From positions 1-61,175 of the forward strand of contig JAQXHN010000025.1 in NCBI GenBank assembly GCA_029007295.1: a stretch of 61,175 nt of DNA, read 5' to 3'. Source of the DNA: Clostridia bacterium (GTDB lineage Bacteria; Bacillota; Clostridia; Oscillospirales; CAG-272). The position numbers were made by a program, and so were the translations under genes. The notes below the pieces were generated by a model. The model was given only the letters and a program-made list of their open reading frames with translations. It made no database searches and had not been told where the DNA came from. Numbering within the stretch: the first letter of the stretch is position 1; each line of letters starts with the position of its first letter. Positions 10,601 through 20,991 of the stretch are shown here, one piece after another.

Positions 10601-11167
10601 CTCCGAAAGGGCTTCTATGTCAATTTCACTTAATAATTCCTTAATTGCTTCCGCACCCATTCCGACGCGGAAATCATTTTCATAACGCTCATAATTTTCA
10701 CGGTATTCCTTTTCTGTTAAGAGCTGGTACTTCATAAGGGGGGTGTCGCCCGGATCAATTACGATATATTGAGCGAAATACAGAACCTTTTCAAGAAGTC
10801 TCGGTGAAATGTCAAGCAGCAGACCCATTCTCGAAGGAATAGCACGAAAATACCAGATATGGGATACAGGAGCTGCAAGCTCGATATGACCCATTCTCTC
10901 ACGGCGCACCTTTTTGGTGGTTACTTCTACCCCGCACTTTTCACAGATTTTTCCCTTGTAGCGAACTCTCTTATATTTGCCGCAAAGGCACTCCCAGTCT
11001 TTAGTGGGACCGAAGATTTTTTCGCAGAAAAGTCCGTCACGCTCCGCCTTTAAGGTACGGTAATTAATCGTCTCCGGCTTCTTAACTTCGCCGTAAGACC
11101 AGCTTCTTATCATCTCGGGAGATGCTAAACCGATTCTTATTGAATCAAAAGTATTGTTGTTTTCCAT
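7652..11167 (-). CDS. rpoC: DNA-directed RNA polymerase subunit beta'
   Basis: The catalytic beta' subunit, about 1171 residues. It has the zinc motif [20 protein letters not shown] near the N-terminus, the absolutely conserved NADFDGDQM catalytic Mg-binding loop, and the trigger-loop/bridge-helix segment [16 protein letters not shown]. The second zinc site is [20 protein letters not shown]. I place the start at the ATG at 11167 (MENNNTFDS) because AAAGGAG lies 7 nt upstream. The ATG at 11173 is only 1 nt from that site, and a TTG at 11188 would overlap the rpoB stop. It follows rpoB after 17 nt and is co-transcribed with it. Confidence 0.98.
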   Translation of the reverse strand: MENNNTFDSIRIGLASPEMIRSWSYGEVKKPETINYRTLKAERDGLFCEKIFGPTKDWECLCGKYKRVRYKGKICEKCGVEVTTKKVRRERMGHIELAAPVSHIWYFRAIPSRMGLLLDISPRLLEKVLYFAQYIVIDPGDTPLMKYQLLTEKEYRENYERYENDFRVGMGAEAIKELLSEIDIEALSEQLKAELETASGQKKLRIIKRLEVVEAFRKSNNRPEWMILDVIPVIPPEIRPMVQLDGGRFASSDLNDLYRRVINRNNRLAKLIELRAPEIIIRNEKRMLQEAVDALIDNGRRGKPVTGPNNRPLKSLSEMLRGKQGRFRQNLLGKRVDYSGRSVIVVGPELKIYQCGLPKEMALELFKPFVMKRLVETQKASNIKDAKKKVDKISPEVWDALENVIKGHPVLLNRAPTLHRLSIQAFEPVLVEGRAIKLHPLVCTAFNADFDGDQMPVHVPLSAEAQAEARFLMLSANNLLKPADGKAVTVPSQDMVLGSYYLTIDKAGEKGEGHVFRDFDEVTMAYENGDVGLHAPIKIRVTKNFDGEEVTGLVETTYGRLIFNQSIPQDLGYVDRTDPETRLNFEIGFECKKKQLGQIIDRCIRIHGAAGTAPVIDAIKSMGYKYSTKAAISISVADIDVPGAKYELIAEAEKKVEQVRQHYLRGRLTENERYKSVIDIWDNTTKEVVKSLQDGFDRYNSIKMMIDSGARGNTTQLRQLAGMRGLMFAANGRTLEIPIKSNFREGLNILEYVMAARGARQALSDTALRSADSGYLRRLLVDVSQEVIIREEDCHSEKGIWVSTIAEGKDIIEPLQERLVGRYSVDTVVHPETGEVLVEKNTMISDAQSKAIVDAGIERVCVRSILHCKAKHGVCAHCYGADLASGKPITVGEAVGIIAAQSIGEPGTQLTMRTFHTGGVAGSNITNGLPRVEELFEARRPKKTAVVSEIDGTVKINDVKRGHNVTITGEDGEERTYLIQFGIHMLVADGDTVTRGQALTEGFMSPADITRINGLDAVYDYIIREVQRVYRMQSVDINDKHIEVIARQMTRKCKVDDSGSTNLLVGTVVDVTEFESENERIQKLIDDGDRTLSLAQATPMLLGITKAALQTESFLSAASFQETTKVLTEAAIRGKTDNLLGLKENVIIGKLIPAGTGMECYNNIQIEKVSD

Positions 11168-11184
11168 TTGCATTCTCCTTTCAA

Positions 11185-14100
11185 TCAAATATCGTAATCG
11201 TCGTCAGCGAAATCGTCTTCGATTACATCGGATTCAAATTCGCTTTCATCAAATAATGAGTCGTCTTCATCTGCTTCTCTAATTACGCTTCCTTCACCGA
11301 TTTCGTCGGTTTCAACGGTTGCGCCCAAATCAGAAGGAGCAATATACTGTGGCTCGTCGTATTCCTCTTCACCGAGCTTGGCAAGTTCGATTTCCTCTCC
11401 GTTCTTATCAAGCACTCGAACGTCCAAACAAAGCGACTGAAGCTCCTTAACAAGCACCTTAAAGGATTCCGGAACGCCCGGAGTCGGAATATTTTGACCC
11501 TTTACGATCGCTTCGTAGGTCTTCACACGTCCTGTGACGTCGTCGGACTTAACGGTCAGGATTTCCTGAAGAGTATACGCCGCGCCGTATGCCTCAAGCG
11601 CCCATACCTCCATTTCGCCGAATCTCTGACCGCCGAACTGAGCTTTACCGCCCAGAGGCTGTTGAGTTACGAGCGAGTACGGTCCCGTTGAACGGGCATG
11701 GATCTTATCATCAACAAGATGATGAAGCTTAAGATAATACATGATGCCGACCGTTACGGGGTTATCAAACTTTTCACCGGTTCTACCGTCATACAGGACG
11801 GTCTTACCGTTCTTGTTCATACCCGCCATTTCAAGACACTTTGTGATATCCTGCTCCGTTGCACCGTCAAATACGGGTGTCATTACCTTCCATCCGAGCT
11901 TCTTTGCAGCTATACCGAGGTGTACCTCAAGCACCTGTCCGATATTCATTCGGGAGGGCACGCCCAACGGATTAAGAACGATATCCAAAGGTGTGCCGTC
12001 AGGCAAGAACGGCATATCCTCGGGCGGTAATATTCTCGAAACAACGCCCTTGTTACCGTGACGGCCTGCCATCTTGTCGCCTACCGAAATTTTTCTCTTC
12101 TGTGCCACATATACGCTGACAACCTTGTTAACGCCGGGACTCAATTCGTCGCCGTTTTCACGGGAGAATACCTTAACATCAACAACTACGCCGGATTCGC
12201 CGTGAGGCAAACGAAGCGATGTATCACGAACCTCTCTTGCCTTCTCGCCGAAAATTGCACGCAGAAGTCTTTCCTCGGCTGTAAGCTCTGTCTCGCCCTT
12301 AGGCGTAACCTTACCGACAAGGATGTCGCCCGCACGAACTTCGGTACCTTTTCTTATAATACCCTCGCTTGTCAAATCCTTCAGGGCGTCATCACCTACA
12401 TTCGGGATTTCACGGGTGATTTCCTCGGGACCGAGCTTTGTATCGCGGGCCTCGTGCGAATACTCTGCAATATGAATGGACGTATAAACATCATTGCGAA
12501 CGAGGTTTTCGTTAAGCAATACCGCATCCTCATAGTTATAGCCTTCCCACGTCATAAATCCGATAAGCGCATTCTTGCCGAGGGAAACCTCGCCGTTACA
12601 GGTTGCGGGACCGTCTGCTATTACCTGTCCCTTAATAACTCTTTCGCCCTTATCAACAATAGGACGCTGATTTATGCAGGTGCCGTGGTTTGAACGGCGG
12701 AACTTTATCAGGTGGTATGCATTCTTTTGTCCGTTGTCGTTTAATATAACGATTTCATCTGCGGAAACCTTCTCAACAATACCGGATTCCTTAGCGCAAA
12801 CAACAACGCCGGAGTCTATTGCCGCCTTATGCTCCATACCGGTACCTACTATAGGATTGTCGGTAACCATAAGCGGTACCGCCTGCTTTTGCATGTTTGA
12901 ACCCATCAAAGCACGGGAGTTATCGTCGTTTTCAAGGAAAGGAATCATAGCCGTTGCAACGGATACAACCATTTTGGGAGACACATCCATGTAGTCGGCC
13001 TTCTCGGCTTCAACCTCGATAATCTCGGAACGGTGACGCGCCGTAACCTTGGCATTAACGAAGTGCTTGTTCTCGTCGAGCGGCTCGTTTGCCTGCGCTA
13101 CGATATAATTATCTTCCATATCGGCGGTCATATAGGTTATCTCATCGGTAACCTCGCCGGTTTCCTTATTGATTTTTCTGTACGGCGCCATAATAAATCC
13201 GTACTCTGAAATCTTTGCATAAGTTGCAAGATAGGAAATAAGTCCAATGTTAGGACCTTCGGGCGTTTCGATAGGACACATTCTGCCGTAGTGCGTATAG
13301 TGAACGTCTCTTACTTCAAATGAAGCTCGGTCTCTTGACAAGCCGCCCGGACCCAGTGCGGAGAGTCTTCTCTTGTGCGTCAGCTCCGCAAGAGGATTGT
13401 GCTGGTCCATAAACTGTGAAAGAGGCGACGAACCGAAGAATTCACGAATTGAGGTTGCAATAGGTCTTATGTTAATAAGTCCTTCGGGAGTAATATTTTC
13501 GGCGTCCTGAGTCGTCATTCTTTCACGGATGATTTTTTCCATTCTGGAGAATCCGATTCTGAACTGATTCTGTAAAAGCTCGCCTACTGAACGGAGTCTT
13601 CTGTTTCCGAGGTGATCAATATCGTCGGTAAAGCCTATATCATAGTACAGACCAAGAATGTAGTTAACGCTGACAAAAATATCGTCTCGTGTAATATGCT
13701 TGGGACAAAGCTCCGCTATGTGCTCCTTTGCGGCTTTGATTACCGCTTCTCTGTCCGTACCAACTTCATCAATGATTGCCTGAAGCGCAGATGAAATAAC
13801 CTTCTCGTTAATACCGGCTTCCTTGAGATCGTAACCGAGCACTGCCTCGGGGAATACCGAACCGTTTGAAAATACACGGAATTCCTCGGTATCGTCTTCA
13901 ACCCTGACCCATACCTCGTTAACTCCGGCGTCCTCAATAGCTTTTGCCGTATCAGCCGTAATTGTCTCGTCGGGTAACACGAGAATTTCGCCGGTAAAAG
14001 GATTTGCAACCGGTCTTGTTGCTACCCTATCGGTAATTCTTGCGGCGATACCGGTCTTTTTGTTAAACTTATACCGTCCCACGGGAGCGAGATCATATCT

Positions 14101-14913
14101 CTTTGGGTCAAAGAACATATTGCTGATTAATGTCTGTGCGCTCTCGACAAGCGGCGGCTCGCCCGGACGAAGCTTCTTATAAATTTCCTTAAGCGCTTCT
14201 TCCTCTGCGGTTGTACCGTTCTTTTCCGCCTCCTGAGGCATAGTATCCTTCTCGATAGTTGCTCTCATCATCGGGCTGTCGCCGAACACCTGACGCAGCT
14301 CTGCGTCGGTGCCTATACCCAACGCCCTGAGAAGAATCGTAACAGGCATCTTTCTGTTCTTATCTATACGAACGCTGAGAACATCATTGATGTCGGTTTC
14401 GTATTCGAGCCAAGCTCCTCTATACGGAATAATCTGAGCCGTAAAAAGCTTTTTACCGATTTTATCGATAACGGAATCGTAATACATTCCGGGTGAACGA
14501 ACAATCTGTGAAACAACAACACGCTCTGCACCGTTGATAACGAACGTACCGTTTTCGGTCATAAGCGGGAAGTTGCCCATAAAAATTTCTTTCTCCATAA
14601 CTTCGCCTGTCGCCTTATTGAAAAGGCGAACCGTAACACGAAGAGGAGCCTCATAGTTCACATCTCTGTCCTTACATTCTTCGACAGGATACTTAGGTGT
14701 AGGATCTACAGTGAAATCAAGGAATTCAATGTAAAGATTGCCGGAATAATCCACAATAGGAGAAACATCCTTCAATACTTCGCGAAGTCCTTCATCCAAA
14801 AACCACTGATAGGATTTGGTCTGCACCTCGATTAAGTTAGGCATCTCAAGAACTTCATCTATTTTGGCGAAGCTCATTCTGGTTACTTTACCGAGTTTCT
14901 GTTCTTTTACCAC
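11185..14913 (-). CDS. rpoB: DNA-directed RNA polymerase subunit beta
   Basis: The beta subunit, about 1242 residues. The rifampicin pocket reads [13 protein letters not shown] then [13 protein letters not shown], identical to sensitive enzymes at the classic resistance positions (Asp, His, Ser), so rifampicin sensitivity is expected. An acidic C-terminal tail follows the catalytic core. Two starts are possible: ATG at 14928 or GTG at 14913. I prefer the GTG because the GGAGG inside the upstream ATG codons lies 8 nt before it, whereas nothing resembling a ribosome binding site precedes the ATG. The gene is not preceded by rplJ-rplL as in many Firmicutes; a structured leader and its own promoter lie upstream. 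Confidence 0.97.
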   Translation of the reverse strand: MVKEQKLGKVTRMSFAKIDEVLEMPNLIEVQTKSYQWFLDEGLREVLKDVSPIVDYSGNLYIEFLDFTVDPTPKYPVEECKDRDVNYEAPLRVTVRLFNKATGEVMEKEIFMGNFPLMTENGTFVINGAERVVVSQIVRSPGMYYDSVIDKIGKKLFTAQIIPYRGAWLEYETDINDVLSVRIDKNRKMPVTILLRALGIGTDAELRQVFGDSPMMRATIEKDTMPQEAEKNGTTAEEEALKEIYKKLRPGEPPLVESAQTLISNMFFDPKRYDLAPVGRYKFNKKTGIAARITDRVATRPVANPFTGEILVLPDETITADTAKAIEDAGVNEVWVRVEDDTEEFRVFSNGSVFPEAVLGYDLKEAGINEKVISSALQAIIDEVGTDREAVIKAAKEHIAELCPKHITRDDIFVSVNYILGLYYDIGFTDDIDHLGNRRLRSVGELLQNQFRIGFSRMEKIIRERMTTQDAENITPEGLINIRPIATSIREFFGSSPLSQFMDQHNPLAELTHKRRLSALGPGGLSRDRASFEVRDVHYTHYGRMCPIETPEGPNIGLISYLATYAKISEYGFIMAPYRKINKETGEVTDEITYMTADMEDNYIVAQANEPLDENKHFVNAKVTARHRSEIIEVEAEKADYMDVSPKMVVSVATAMIPFLENDDNSRALMGSNMQKQAVPLMVTDNPIVGTGMEHKAAIDSGVVVCAKESGIVEKVSADEIVILNDNGQKNAYHLIKFRRSNHGTCINQRPIVDKGERVIKGQVIADGPATCNGEVSLGKNALIGFMTWEGYNYEDAVLLNENLVRNDVYTSIHIAEYSHEARDTKLGPEEITREIPNVGDDALKDLTSEGIIRKGTEVRAGDILVGKVTPKGETELTAEERLLRAIFGEKAREVRDTSLRLPHGESGVVVDVKVFSRENGDELSPGVNKVVSVYVAQKRKISVGDKMAGRHGNKGVVSRILPPEDMPFLPDGTPLDIVLNPLGVPSRMNIGQVLEVHLGIAAKKLGWKVMTPVFDGATEQDITKCLEMAGMNKNGKTVLYDGRTGEKFDNPVTVGIMYYLKLHHLVDDKIHARSTGPYSLVTQQPLGGKAQFGGQRFGEMEVWALEAYGAAYTLQEILTVKSDDVTGRVKTYEAIVKGQNIPTPGVPESFKVLVKELQSLCLDVRVLDKNGEEIELAKLGEEEYDEPQYIAPSDLGATVETDEIGEGSVIREADEDDSLFDESEFESDVIEDDFADDDYDI

Positions 14914-14980
14914 TAAACCGTCCTCCATGTTAATAATAACTGAATAAGAAATTTACACACAATATACAGTCCGCTAAGGC

Positions 14981-15130
14981 AAAAAAATCATACCGGAATT
15001 TCTCGATGTCCGCAGTGACACCCGATGAAATTTTGCTCCATCCGTATGACATGCTGGTTACAGTCAAATTATAAACAGAGCAAAATTCGACGAGAATCAA
15101 CCCCGGAAATGTTTAAAAAACAGGTATGAC
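14981..15130 (-). promoter_or_regulatory. Structured rpoB leader, candidate attenuator
   Basis: Within the 415-bp gap between rpoB and rpsT, the minus-strand transcript can fold into one long arm. Three nested pairings are visible: TCATACC (15123-15129 complement) with GGTATGA (14988-14994), a CCGG...TTCTCG block with CGAGAA...CCGG, and GAGCAAAATT with its perfect complement at 15029-15038 and 15078-15087. The outer pair is followed by seven U (14981-14987). The shape is that of an intrinsic terminator between promoter and gene, suggesting attenuation. No known riboswitch class is recognised. Confidence 0.5.
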
Positions 15131-15167
15131 CTCATATATATTATGTTTTTGCGTAAATTCGAACAAA

Positions 15168-15197
15168 ATTATATCATATATATAATCGAATTGTCAA
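15168..15197 (-). promoter_or_regulatory. rpoBC promoter
   Basis: On the minus strand TTGACA (15197-15192) and TATAAT (15173-15168) are both perfect consensus hexamers, 18 nt apart. Transcription would start near 15161 and produce a leader of about 250 nt before rpoB. Confidence 0.8.
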
Positions 15198-15260
15198 GTA
15201 AAATAAAAAAATATTAAATTTATTTACAAAAAATTAATTTATTAAATATTTGTAAAACAC

Positions 15261-15289
15261 TTGCATTATTTGCTGATTTGTGGTATTAT
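15261..15289 (+). promoter_or_regulatory. rpsT promoter
   Basis: TTGCAT at 15261-15266 and TATTAT at 15284-15289 have 17-nt spacing, about 60 nt before the rpsT start. Confidence 0.65.
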
Positions 15290-15352
15290 CTTATGGTAAT
15301 ATGCGTTCTTGCATAAAATGTCTACGGACAACTTTTACAGGAGGTGAAAATC

Positions 15353-15619
15353 ATGCCGAATATTAAATCCGCAAAAAAGCGCGTGCTGGTAACTGAAAGC
15401 AAGACTCTTCAGAACAAAATGTTCAAGTCATCCTACAGAACAGCAATGAAAAAGTACGAGGCCGCCGTTGCTTCCGGTAACAAGTCGGATGCCGAGACTG
15501 CCTATGCTGATGCCGTTAAGAAAATCGATGTTGCAGTAGCTAAGAACATCATTCACAAGAATACGGCTGCGAGAAAGAAATCTCGTTACACAAAGATGCT
15601 CACGGCTATGCAGGCATAA
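15353..15619 (+). CDS. rpsT: 30S ribosomal protein S20
   Basis: Small basic protein of 88 residues starting MPNIKSAKKRV, with the family's helical Lys/Arg/Ala-rich body and the KNIIHKNTAARKKSR segment that binds 16S rRNA. The start is the ATG at 15353, preceded by a full-consensus AGGAGGTGA ribosome binding site. An upstream in-frame GTG lies inside that site and is rejected. The gene is monocistronic, with its own promoter and two tandem terminators downstream. Confidence 0.97.
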   Translation: MPNIKSAKKRVLVTESKTLQNKMFKSSYRTAMKKYEAAVASGNKSDAETAYADAVKKIDVAVAKNIIHKNTAARKKSRYTKMLTAMQA

Positions 15620-15639
15620 TCTGCCATCGTAAGTTTTCG

Positions 15640-15674
15640 CCGATTTGGAATTATTAATTTCAAATCGGTTTTTT
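15640..15674 (+). terminator. rpsT terminator 1
   Basis: Stem CCGATTTG/CAAATCGG followed by six T. Confidence 0.85.
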
Positions 15675-15695
15675 GTTTTCATATTAATAAATAAT

Positions 15696-15736
15696 ACCGT
15701 ATTTTGCTTTAACTGCTTAAAATACGGTGTTTTTTT
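15696..15736 (+). terminator. rpsT terminator 2 (tandem)
   Basis: A 10-bp perfect stem ACCGTATTTT/AAAATACGGT followed by a run of seven T. Confidence 0.8.
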
Positions 15737-15926
15737 ATCCCTCCTTATATTTTTTATATCAGGAAATAATATGTATATCCGATAATGTAAAATCAAAAGC
15801 ACTTTTTACGGCCGAGAAGGATATAATATATTGAAAAGGAATATATTGTCGGATTATTCTTTTTTATACTGTGACTAAAATTATCCGAATGTAGCGATAA
15901 TAAATGCATAAGGAGATGTAATTCAT

Positions 15927-16349
15927 ATGAACACAAAGGAAAAAGAAAATTTTTACACAAATACACAGCACAATAAGGTTGCGGTTCGCAGAGGCGACAT
16001 ATTTTACGCAGATTTAAGTCCGGTTATTGGCTCCGAACAAGGGGGCTTGCGTCCGGTACTGATAATACAGAACGATATTGGAAACAGATATTCTCCGACG
16101 GTCATTGCCGCCGCAATTACAAGCAAGCTTGACAAGACTCGCTTACCCACTCATATTGATGTTTCGAAATCGCTGGACGTTAACAAATGCTGCGGTCTTG
16201 CATGTGATTCCGTTATTCTTCTCGAACAGATACGGACGATAGATAAACGACGTTTGAGAGAAAAAACGGGACATTTGGACGATTCGCTGATGGAAAGGGT
16301 AAATATTGCAATAAACATCAGCTTCGGGCTTTGCCTGGCAAATGAATAA
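15927..16349 (+). CDS. MazF/PemK-family endoribonuclease toxin, without a visible antitoxin
   Basis: A 140-residue PemK/MazF-fold protein. The [20 protein letters not shown] start of the fold lies at about residues 21-40, followed by [16 protein letters not shown] and the conserved [13 protein letters not shown] segment. These resemble the NdoA/MazF group that cleaves mRNA at short sequence motifs. There is an N-terminal extension of about 18 polar residues. A GGAG lies 11 nt before the ATG. The usual antitoxin (MazE/NdoAI) is not encoded directly upstream: the 190-bp gap after the rpsT terminators has no suitable reading frame. It may be paired with a distant antitoxin. A strong terminator follows. 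Confidence 0.88.
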   Translation: MNTKEKENFYTNTQHNKVAVRRGDIFYADLSPVIGSEQGGLRPVLIIQNDIGNRYSPTVIAAAITSKLDKTRLPTHIDVSKSLDVNKCCGLACDSVILLEQIRTIDKRRLREKTGHLDDSLMERVNIAINISFGLCLANE

Positions 16350-16352
16350 TAA

Positions 16353-16396
16353 ATCCGGGATATTTCACGGCAATGAAATATCCCGGATGCTTTTTT
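16353..16396 (+). terminator. Terminator of the mazF-like gene
   Basis: A 15-bp perfect stem (ATCCGGGATATTTCA and its complement) around a 6-nt loop, followed by CTTTTTT. It lies between convergent genes. Confidence 0.9.
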
Positions 16397-16404
16397 CGAA
16401 AAAA

Positions 16405-18129
16405 TCAATCAAAAAGTGCTTCCGTTTCTCTTCTTATCTGAGAACATATTCTCTTAGATTCTTCAATTGAGTCTGCATGTATCATATAGTAAAATTTAAT
16501 TTTGGGCTCTGTGCCGGAGGGTCTTACAACGGCAACATTTCCCTTTTCGGTTTCATAGTAAAGAACATTGGATTCGGGAAGTCCCGTAGAAAACGACTTA
16601 CCTGTTGCGATATCCGTTATTGTTCCTTTAAGATAATCCCGTACTGCGGCAATTTTTTCTCCGTTTAAAGCAGCAGGCGTTTTTTTGCGGAGCGTATCCA
16701 TCTTCTGCTCCATTATTTCGGCGCCGTCCATACCCTCGAAATATTTTTCGCAGGTTTTTTCCGTATAATAGCCGTACCGTTTGTATAAATCCGTCAGAGC
16801 GTCGTAAAGAGTCATATTTTTCTTCATATAGTACGCAGCCATTTCACATATAAGCAAGCTCGCTACCACGCCGTCCTTGTCTCTGGCATAGGTACCCTTG
16901 AGATAACCGTAGCTTTCCTCAAATCCGAGAATAAAAGAGCCCTTCCCTGTCTGCTCGCTCTTTTTGATTACCTCTCCTATATATTTAAAGCCGGTGAGCA
17001 CGTTATAAATTCGGACTCCGTTTTTCTCGCAGATTTTAGTCGCAAGCTCGCTTGTTACTATCGTTTTGACGACATAGGGGTCCGGGGGCATACAATCCCT
17101 CTCTCGATATGAAGCGATAATATAATCAATAAGCAAAGCTCCTACCTGATTTCCCGTTAGACATACATAATCGTTTATGCTGCGGTCAAACACCATAACG
17201 CCTACCCTATCGGCATCCGGATCGGTTGCGATGATCAGCTCCGCATTTTCTCTCTCGGCAAGAGGTATTCCCTCTTCAAATACCTGCTGATATTCGGGAT
17301 TCGGCTTCGGAGTGGTGGGGAATTCCCCGTCCGGCTTGCTTTGAGAATCTACAACGGTCAGTTTCTTTACACCGGCTCGCTTCAACACCTTCGGAACAAG
17401 ACGGTAACCTGCGCCGTTTAAAGGAGTATATACAACGCTCAGCTTTTCCGCCGTTTCGGGAATTATACTTGTATCAACCGTTTCCTTTAAAACCGCCTCG
17501 ATGTATTTCTCATCAAAATCGCTTTCGAGAATTGTAATTCTGCCGTCGTTTACCGCCGTTTCAAAATCGCACATTTCAACGGACAGCATATCCGTTTTTT
17601 CCATTTCCGCACTGACAACCTTTGCCTGCTCGGGCGAAATCTGTGCGCCGTCCTCCCAATATACCTTAATGCCGTTATACTGCTTAGGATTGTGAGACGC
17701 AGTAATATTTATTCCGGCAATACACTTAAGCTCCCTTACGGCAAACGATAAAACAGGAGTGGGTCTCAATTCATCGAAAATATATGTCTTGATATTATTG
17801 AAAGCAAGCACTCTTGCCATTGTTTTGGCAAAAAGCTGCGAATTGTTTCGGCTGTCATATCCTATTACAACTCCCTTTTCCCTTGCGTCACTGCGCTCTA
17901 TTAAGGCGCAAAGCGCTTTTGCGGTATGAGCTACCGTAATAACATTCATATACGCAGTGCCTGCCTGCATAACAGCGCGCAAGCCCGCCGTTCCGAAATT
18001 CATTTGGGCGGAAAAGCGTTCCTCTATAGCCCTATCGTCGCTTGCGATTGCATTAAGCTCCGACTTTAAATTCATCGGCACATATTCGCTTTTTTTCCAT
18101 TTCTCGTACTGTGAAATATACTCTTTCAT
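16405..18129 (-). CDS. pgcA: Phosphohexomutase (phosphoglucomutase/phosphomannomutase)
   Basis: A 574-residue alpha-D-phosphohexomutase. The phosphoserine loop TASHNP is near residue 145, the metal-binding DPDADR near 303, the sugar-binding GFEESYG near 390, and the C-terminal phosphate-binding RPSGTEPK near 540. It interconverts hexose 1- and 6-phosphates, feeding glycogen, cell-wall glycolipid and polysaccharide synthesis. Length and the N-terminal YEKWKKSEYV resemble Bacillus PgcA. It is followed by a terminator shared with the convergent mazF-like gene. It lies 35 nt after the preceding minus-strand gene, probably in the same transcript as htpG. Confidence 0.92.
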   Translation of the reverse strand: MKEYISQYEKWKKSEYVPMNLKSELNAIASDDRAIEERFSAQMNFGTAGLRAVMQAGTAYMNVITVAHTAKALCALIERSDAREKGVVIGYDSRNNSQLFAKTMARVLAFNNIKTYIFDELRPTPVLSFAVRELKCIAGINITASHNPKQYNGIKVYWEDGAQISPEQAKVVSAEMEKTDMLSVEMCDFETAVNDGRITILESDFDEKYIEAVLKETVDTSIIPETAEKLSVVYTPLNGAGYRLVPKVLKRAGVKKLTVVDSQSKPDGEFPTTPKPNPEYQQVFEEGIPLAERENAELIIATDPDADRVGVMVFDRSINDYVCLTGNQVGALLIDYIIASYRERDCMPPDPYVVKTIVTSELATKICEKNGVRIYNVLTGFKYIGEVIKKSEQTGKGSFILGFEESYGYLKGTYARDKDGVVASLLICEMAAYYMKKNMTLYDALTDLYKRYGYYTEKTCEKYFEGMDGAEIMEQKMDTLRKKTPAALNGEKIAAVRDYLKGTITDIATGKSFSTGLPESNVLYYETEKGNVAVVRPSGTEPKIKFYYMIHADSIEESKRICSQIRRETEALFD

Positions 18130-18164
18130 GTAATATTTCTCCTTGGATAATAAGTATAATACGG

Positions 18165-19046
18165 TTAATTTGCTCTGTAAATACCCCTTACCTCTATTCC
18201 CGGAATATTCAGCAACAGAGCTAACACAAGCGGACAGGGATTATCGTCACTTAATTCAAAAACGCACTGCGTCCTGTTTCTTTTGTCGCTAAGAGAAACC
18301 GAGTGAATCTGAAGCAGCTGTGCGCTGAAATACTCTCCGATTGCAAAAAGACGAGGAGTGTAATTTCTTTCCTGAGTCATTTTGACCGAAACCCGCATTT
18401 TTCCGCCGACATTAATAATCATCGGATTTTTAGCAAGTAATGCATAGCTTGTCGTACCGAAATCATTTTCATTTTCCAGCTTGACGGAGCCTACGGTATA
18501 CAGCTCATATTTGTCTATCAGATTAGAAAAGCCCTGCAAAATGCCGTCATCAGAGTTTTCATGAGGCATAACGGCAAAATCGCATACGGAATGATAAACA
18601 TTCTCACACACAGTTGAAAAGGTGTCGGCATACCGGATTCTTGCGTTGTCAAAGGCAACGGAAAAACGTCCGTACGCTTCATCGGACATTTTTCCGCGTA
18701 GGCAGGAAATTACGGTCTGTTCGGATACTTTCTCCTCAATCGGGGAAATCATTTTACAAAGCGCTTTGGCGCTCGGCATTGAGACGGTATCGGCGAGCGA
18801 CTTACAAAACAGTAACCTTAACAAAGTTTCCGGATAACCGAATTCACTGCTCATCCCTTTTATAGCCGTATTTAATTTTTCGATTGCGGAGTCTGTATCG
18901 GATATGATATCCTCAAAGCGCAAACCGTTCGCACCTATTCGGACAGCCTCCGAAACATGAACCTTTATACAGTGGCTGAGCTTTTCGTATTTACGATTTA
19001 GATATCCGATATTTTCAACACAGGCATGAAATCCCGTTACGTTCAT
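18165..19046 (-). CDS. Prephenate-dehydratase-like protein of unknown function
   Basis: A 293-residue protein. Residues 1-85 look like a chorismate-mutase-type helical region, without certainty. The centre reads AVMPHENSDDGILQGFSNLIDKYELYTVG, which strongly resembles the prephenate dehydratase phrase around its conserved P-ENS. The later DFGTTSYALLAKNP resembles the TTRF loop, where the key TRF is altered to TSY. The last 70 residues could be an ACT-like domain. The changed TRF motif suggests a divergent or non-catalytic member, perhaps a ligand sensor. Its ATG directly abuts the htpG stop (TGAATG), so it is translationally coupled to htpG. Confidence 0.6.
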   Translation of the reverse strand: MNVTGFHACVENIGYLNRKYEKLSHCIKVHVSEAVRIGANGLRFEDIISDTDSAIEKLNTAIKGMSSEFGYPETLLRLLFCKSLADTVSMPSAKALCKMISPIEEKVSEQTVISCLRGKMSDEAYGRFSVAFDNARIRYADTFSTVCENVYHSVCDFAVMPHENSDDGILQGFSNLIDKYELYTVGSVKLENENDFGTTSYALLAKNPMIINVGGKMRVSVKMTQERNYTPRLFAIGEYFSAQLLQIHSVSLSDKRNRTQCVFELSDDNPCPLVLALLLNIPGIEVRGIYRAN

Positions 19047-20882
19047 TCAGTCAAGCACCTTTTTGATTAAATCGTAGCTGTCGGAAAGAAAGCCTCCGAG
19101 CTCCTCCGATTTTAACGGTCTTAATGCCAAAAGCGCAAGCGAATAAATCATTCTTGCGACGCTTTCATCCGGCTTTTCGGCAAGTCGGCGGACAAGCGAG
19201 CAGGAGGAATTCAGTATAAGCGTACTGTCAACGGGAATATCCGCACCTGTATTTCCGGATAAGCTATACAGCTTCATCATATCGTTCATACGTCGGCTCT
19301 GTTCATCGGTTGTAATAATTGCGGGCGTGTTCTCATCGCGAAGCGATTCAAATTTGACCGTTGTATTTCCGAGCACAACTTTCTTGAACAGCTCCTCCAA
19401 ATCCTTGTTTTCATACATCTCCCCGTCTGCCTTTAACGCAGAGGCAACGTCGGCGTCGACTCTCTTGAATTTTACGTCCATATCGGTCTCTACAAGATTA
19501 ATAAACTGCGAATCCATGAATGAATCGAGTAATGCAACCTTTATACCGGCGTCCGTAAACATCTTAACATAGCTTGATTTTGTTTCCTGACTGTCGGTAT
19601 AGTAAACAGTCTTATCCTGCTTTTCCTTCGCTTCGTCGACAAGAGCCTTCAGCGTAATAAAGTCGCCGCTTGACAGCTGTGTTATTACAGAATCCTTCAC
19701 CCTGTCGTAGAATTTGCGTTCACGCATACATGCAAATTCAACAAAGAGCTTAATATCCTTCCACATCTTTTCATAATTTTCTCTGTCGGTGTTAAACAGG
19801 GAGTTGATCTTATCGGCAACTTTTTTGGAAATATGCTGCGCCATTCTCTTTGCGTAGGCGCTGTTCTGCATATAGCTCCTTGAAACGTTCAGCGGCAATT
19901 CGGGACAGTCTATTACTCCTCTCAGCAGCAACAGATAATCCGGTAAAAGCTCCTTAATGCTGTCGGACACAAAAACCTGATTATAGTAAAGCTTAATCTG
20001 TCCCTCGAGAGCGTCGGTATTTGTATTTATCTTCGGGAAATAAAGTATTCCCTTGAAATTAAGCGGATAATCGGCGTTGATATGAATATGGAAAAGAGGC
20101 TCGCGGAAATCGTTAAATACCTTTGTATAAAATTCCTTGTATTCATCGTCGGTGCAATCCGAAGGGTTCTTCTGCCATAAGGGCGATGTTTCATTTATCG
20201 GCTTAGGCGGAATTTCATTTCCGTCCTTATCCTTTTCGGCGTCTGTTCCCTCTAAGAAAATTTCAACGGGAACGAAGGCGCAATATTTATTGAGGATAGA
20301 GCGAAGCTTGTTTTCGTCGAGATATTCCTTTTCTTCGTCGGCAATATGCATTATTACATCGGTTCCGCGTTCCGATCTCTCCTCGCCGTCGGAAAATTCG
20401 TAGTCGCCGTCCTCCGTACACGACCAGTGTACGGTCTTTGAGCCGTCATATGATTTTGTAACAACGTCAACCCTTTCGCTTACCATAAATGCGGAATAAA
20501 AGCCGAGTCCGAAGTGACCGATAATTCCGTTGCTCTCATTGGAATCGCCCTCGTATTTTTCAATAAAGTCAAGGGCGCCCGACAGTGCTATTTGACATAT
20601 ATAACGACGCATTTCGTCCTCATTCATACCGATTCCGTTGTCGGATACGGTAAGCGTAGACTCATCCTTATCAAATTTTACGGTAACCTTAAAGGCGTCC
20701 TCAATCGGCTCGGTCTCGCCGAGCGAAGCAAGTCTTTTAAGCTTTGTTACGGCGTCGCATGCATTTGATACTATTTCACGAAGAAAAATTTCTTTTTCCG
20801 AATAGAGCCATTTTTTAATAATAGGGAAAAGATGCTCTGTATCAACGCTGATACCGCCCTTATTCATGCTATTGTCACTCAT
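19047..20882 (-). CDS. htpG: Molecular chaperone HtpG (Hsp90)
   Basis: An Hsp90-family ATP-dependent chaperone of about 611 residues. The GHKL ATPase N-terminus shows LREIVSNACDA, SDNGIGM and GHFGLGFYSAF. The middle domain contains the conserved catalytic loop Arg in LNVSRSYMQ. The C-terminal dimerisation domain is present. I place the start at the ATG at 20882 (MSDNSMNKGG), which has GGGAG 9 nt upstream. A longer reading frame upstream begins with hydrophobic sequence unlike the family. It is followed without a gap by the prephenate-dehydratase-like gene. Confidence 0.96.
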   Translation of the reverse strand: MSDNSMNKGGISVDTEHLFPIIKKWLYSEKEIFLREIVSNACDAVTKLKRLASLGETEPIEDAFKVTVKFDKDESTLTVSDNGIGMNEDEMRRYICQIALSGALDFIEKYEGDSNESNGIIGHFGLGFYSAFMVSERVDVVTKSYDGSKTVHWSCTEDGDYEFSDGEERSERGTDVIMHIADEEKEYLDENKLRSILNKYCAFVPVEIFLEGTDAEKDKDGNEIPPKPINETSPLWQKNPSDCTDDEYKEFYTKVFNDFREPLFHIHINADYPLNFKGILYFPKINTNTDALEGQIKLYYNQVFVSDSIKELLPDYLLLLRGVIDCPELPLNVSRSYMQNSAYAKRMAQHISKKVADKINSLFNTDRENYEKMWKDIKLFVEFACMRERKFYDRVKDSVITQLSSGDFITLKALVDEAKEKQDKTVYYTDSQETKSSYVKMFTDAGIKVALLDSFMDSQFINLVETDMDVKFKRVDADVASALKADGEMYENKDLEELFKKVVLGNTTVKFESLRDENTPAIITTDEQSRRMNDMMKLYSLSGNTGADIPVDSTLILNSSCSLVRRLAEKPDESVARMIYSLALLALRPLKSEELGGFLSDSYDLIKKVLD

Positions 20883-20927
20883 TATTATGTACTCCCTTTT
20901 TTTATTTATGATTTTAAGCAAAACAAT

Positions 20928-20956
20928 ATTGTAATACATACATTATTATTTTTCAA
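20928..20956 (-). promoter_or_regulatory. Candidate htpG promoter
   Basis: On the minus strand TTGAAA (20956-20951) and TACAAT (20933-20928) are 17 nt apart. No CIRCE-type repeat is visible. Confidence 0.5.
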
Positions 20957-20991
20957 CATGAATTTTGTAAATAATGAATTACATAAAAAAC

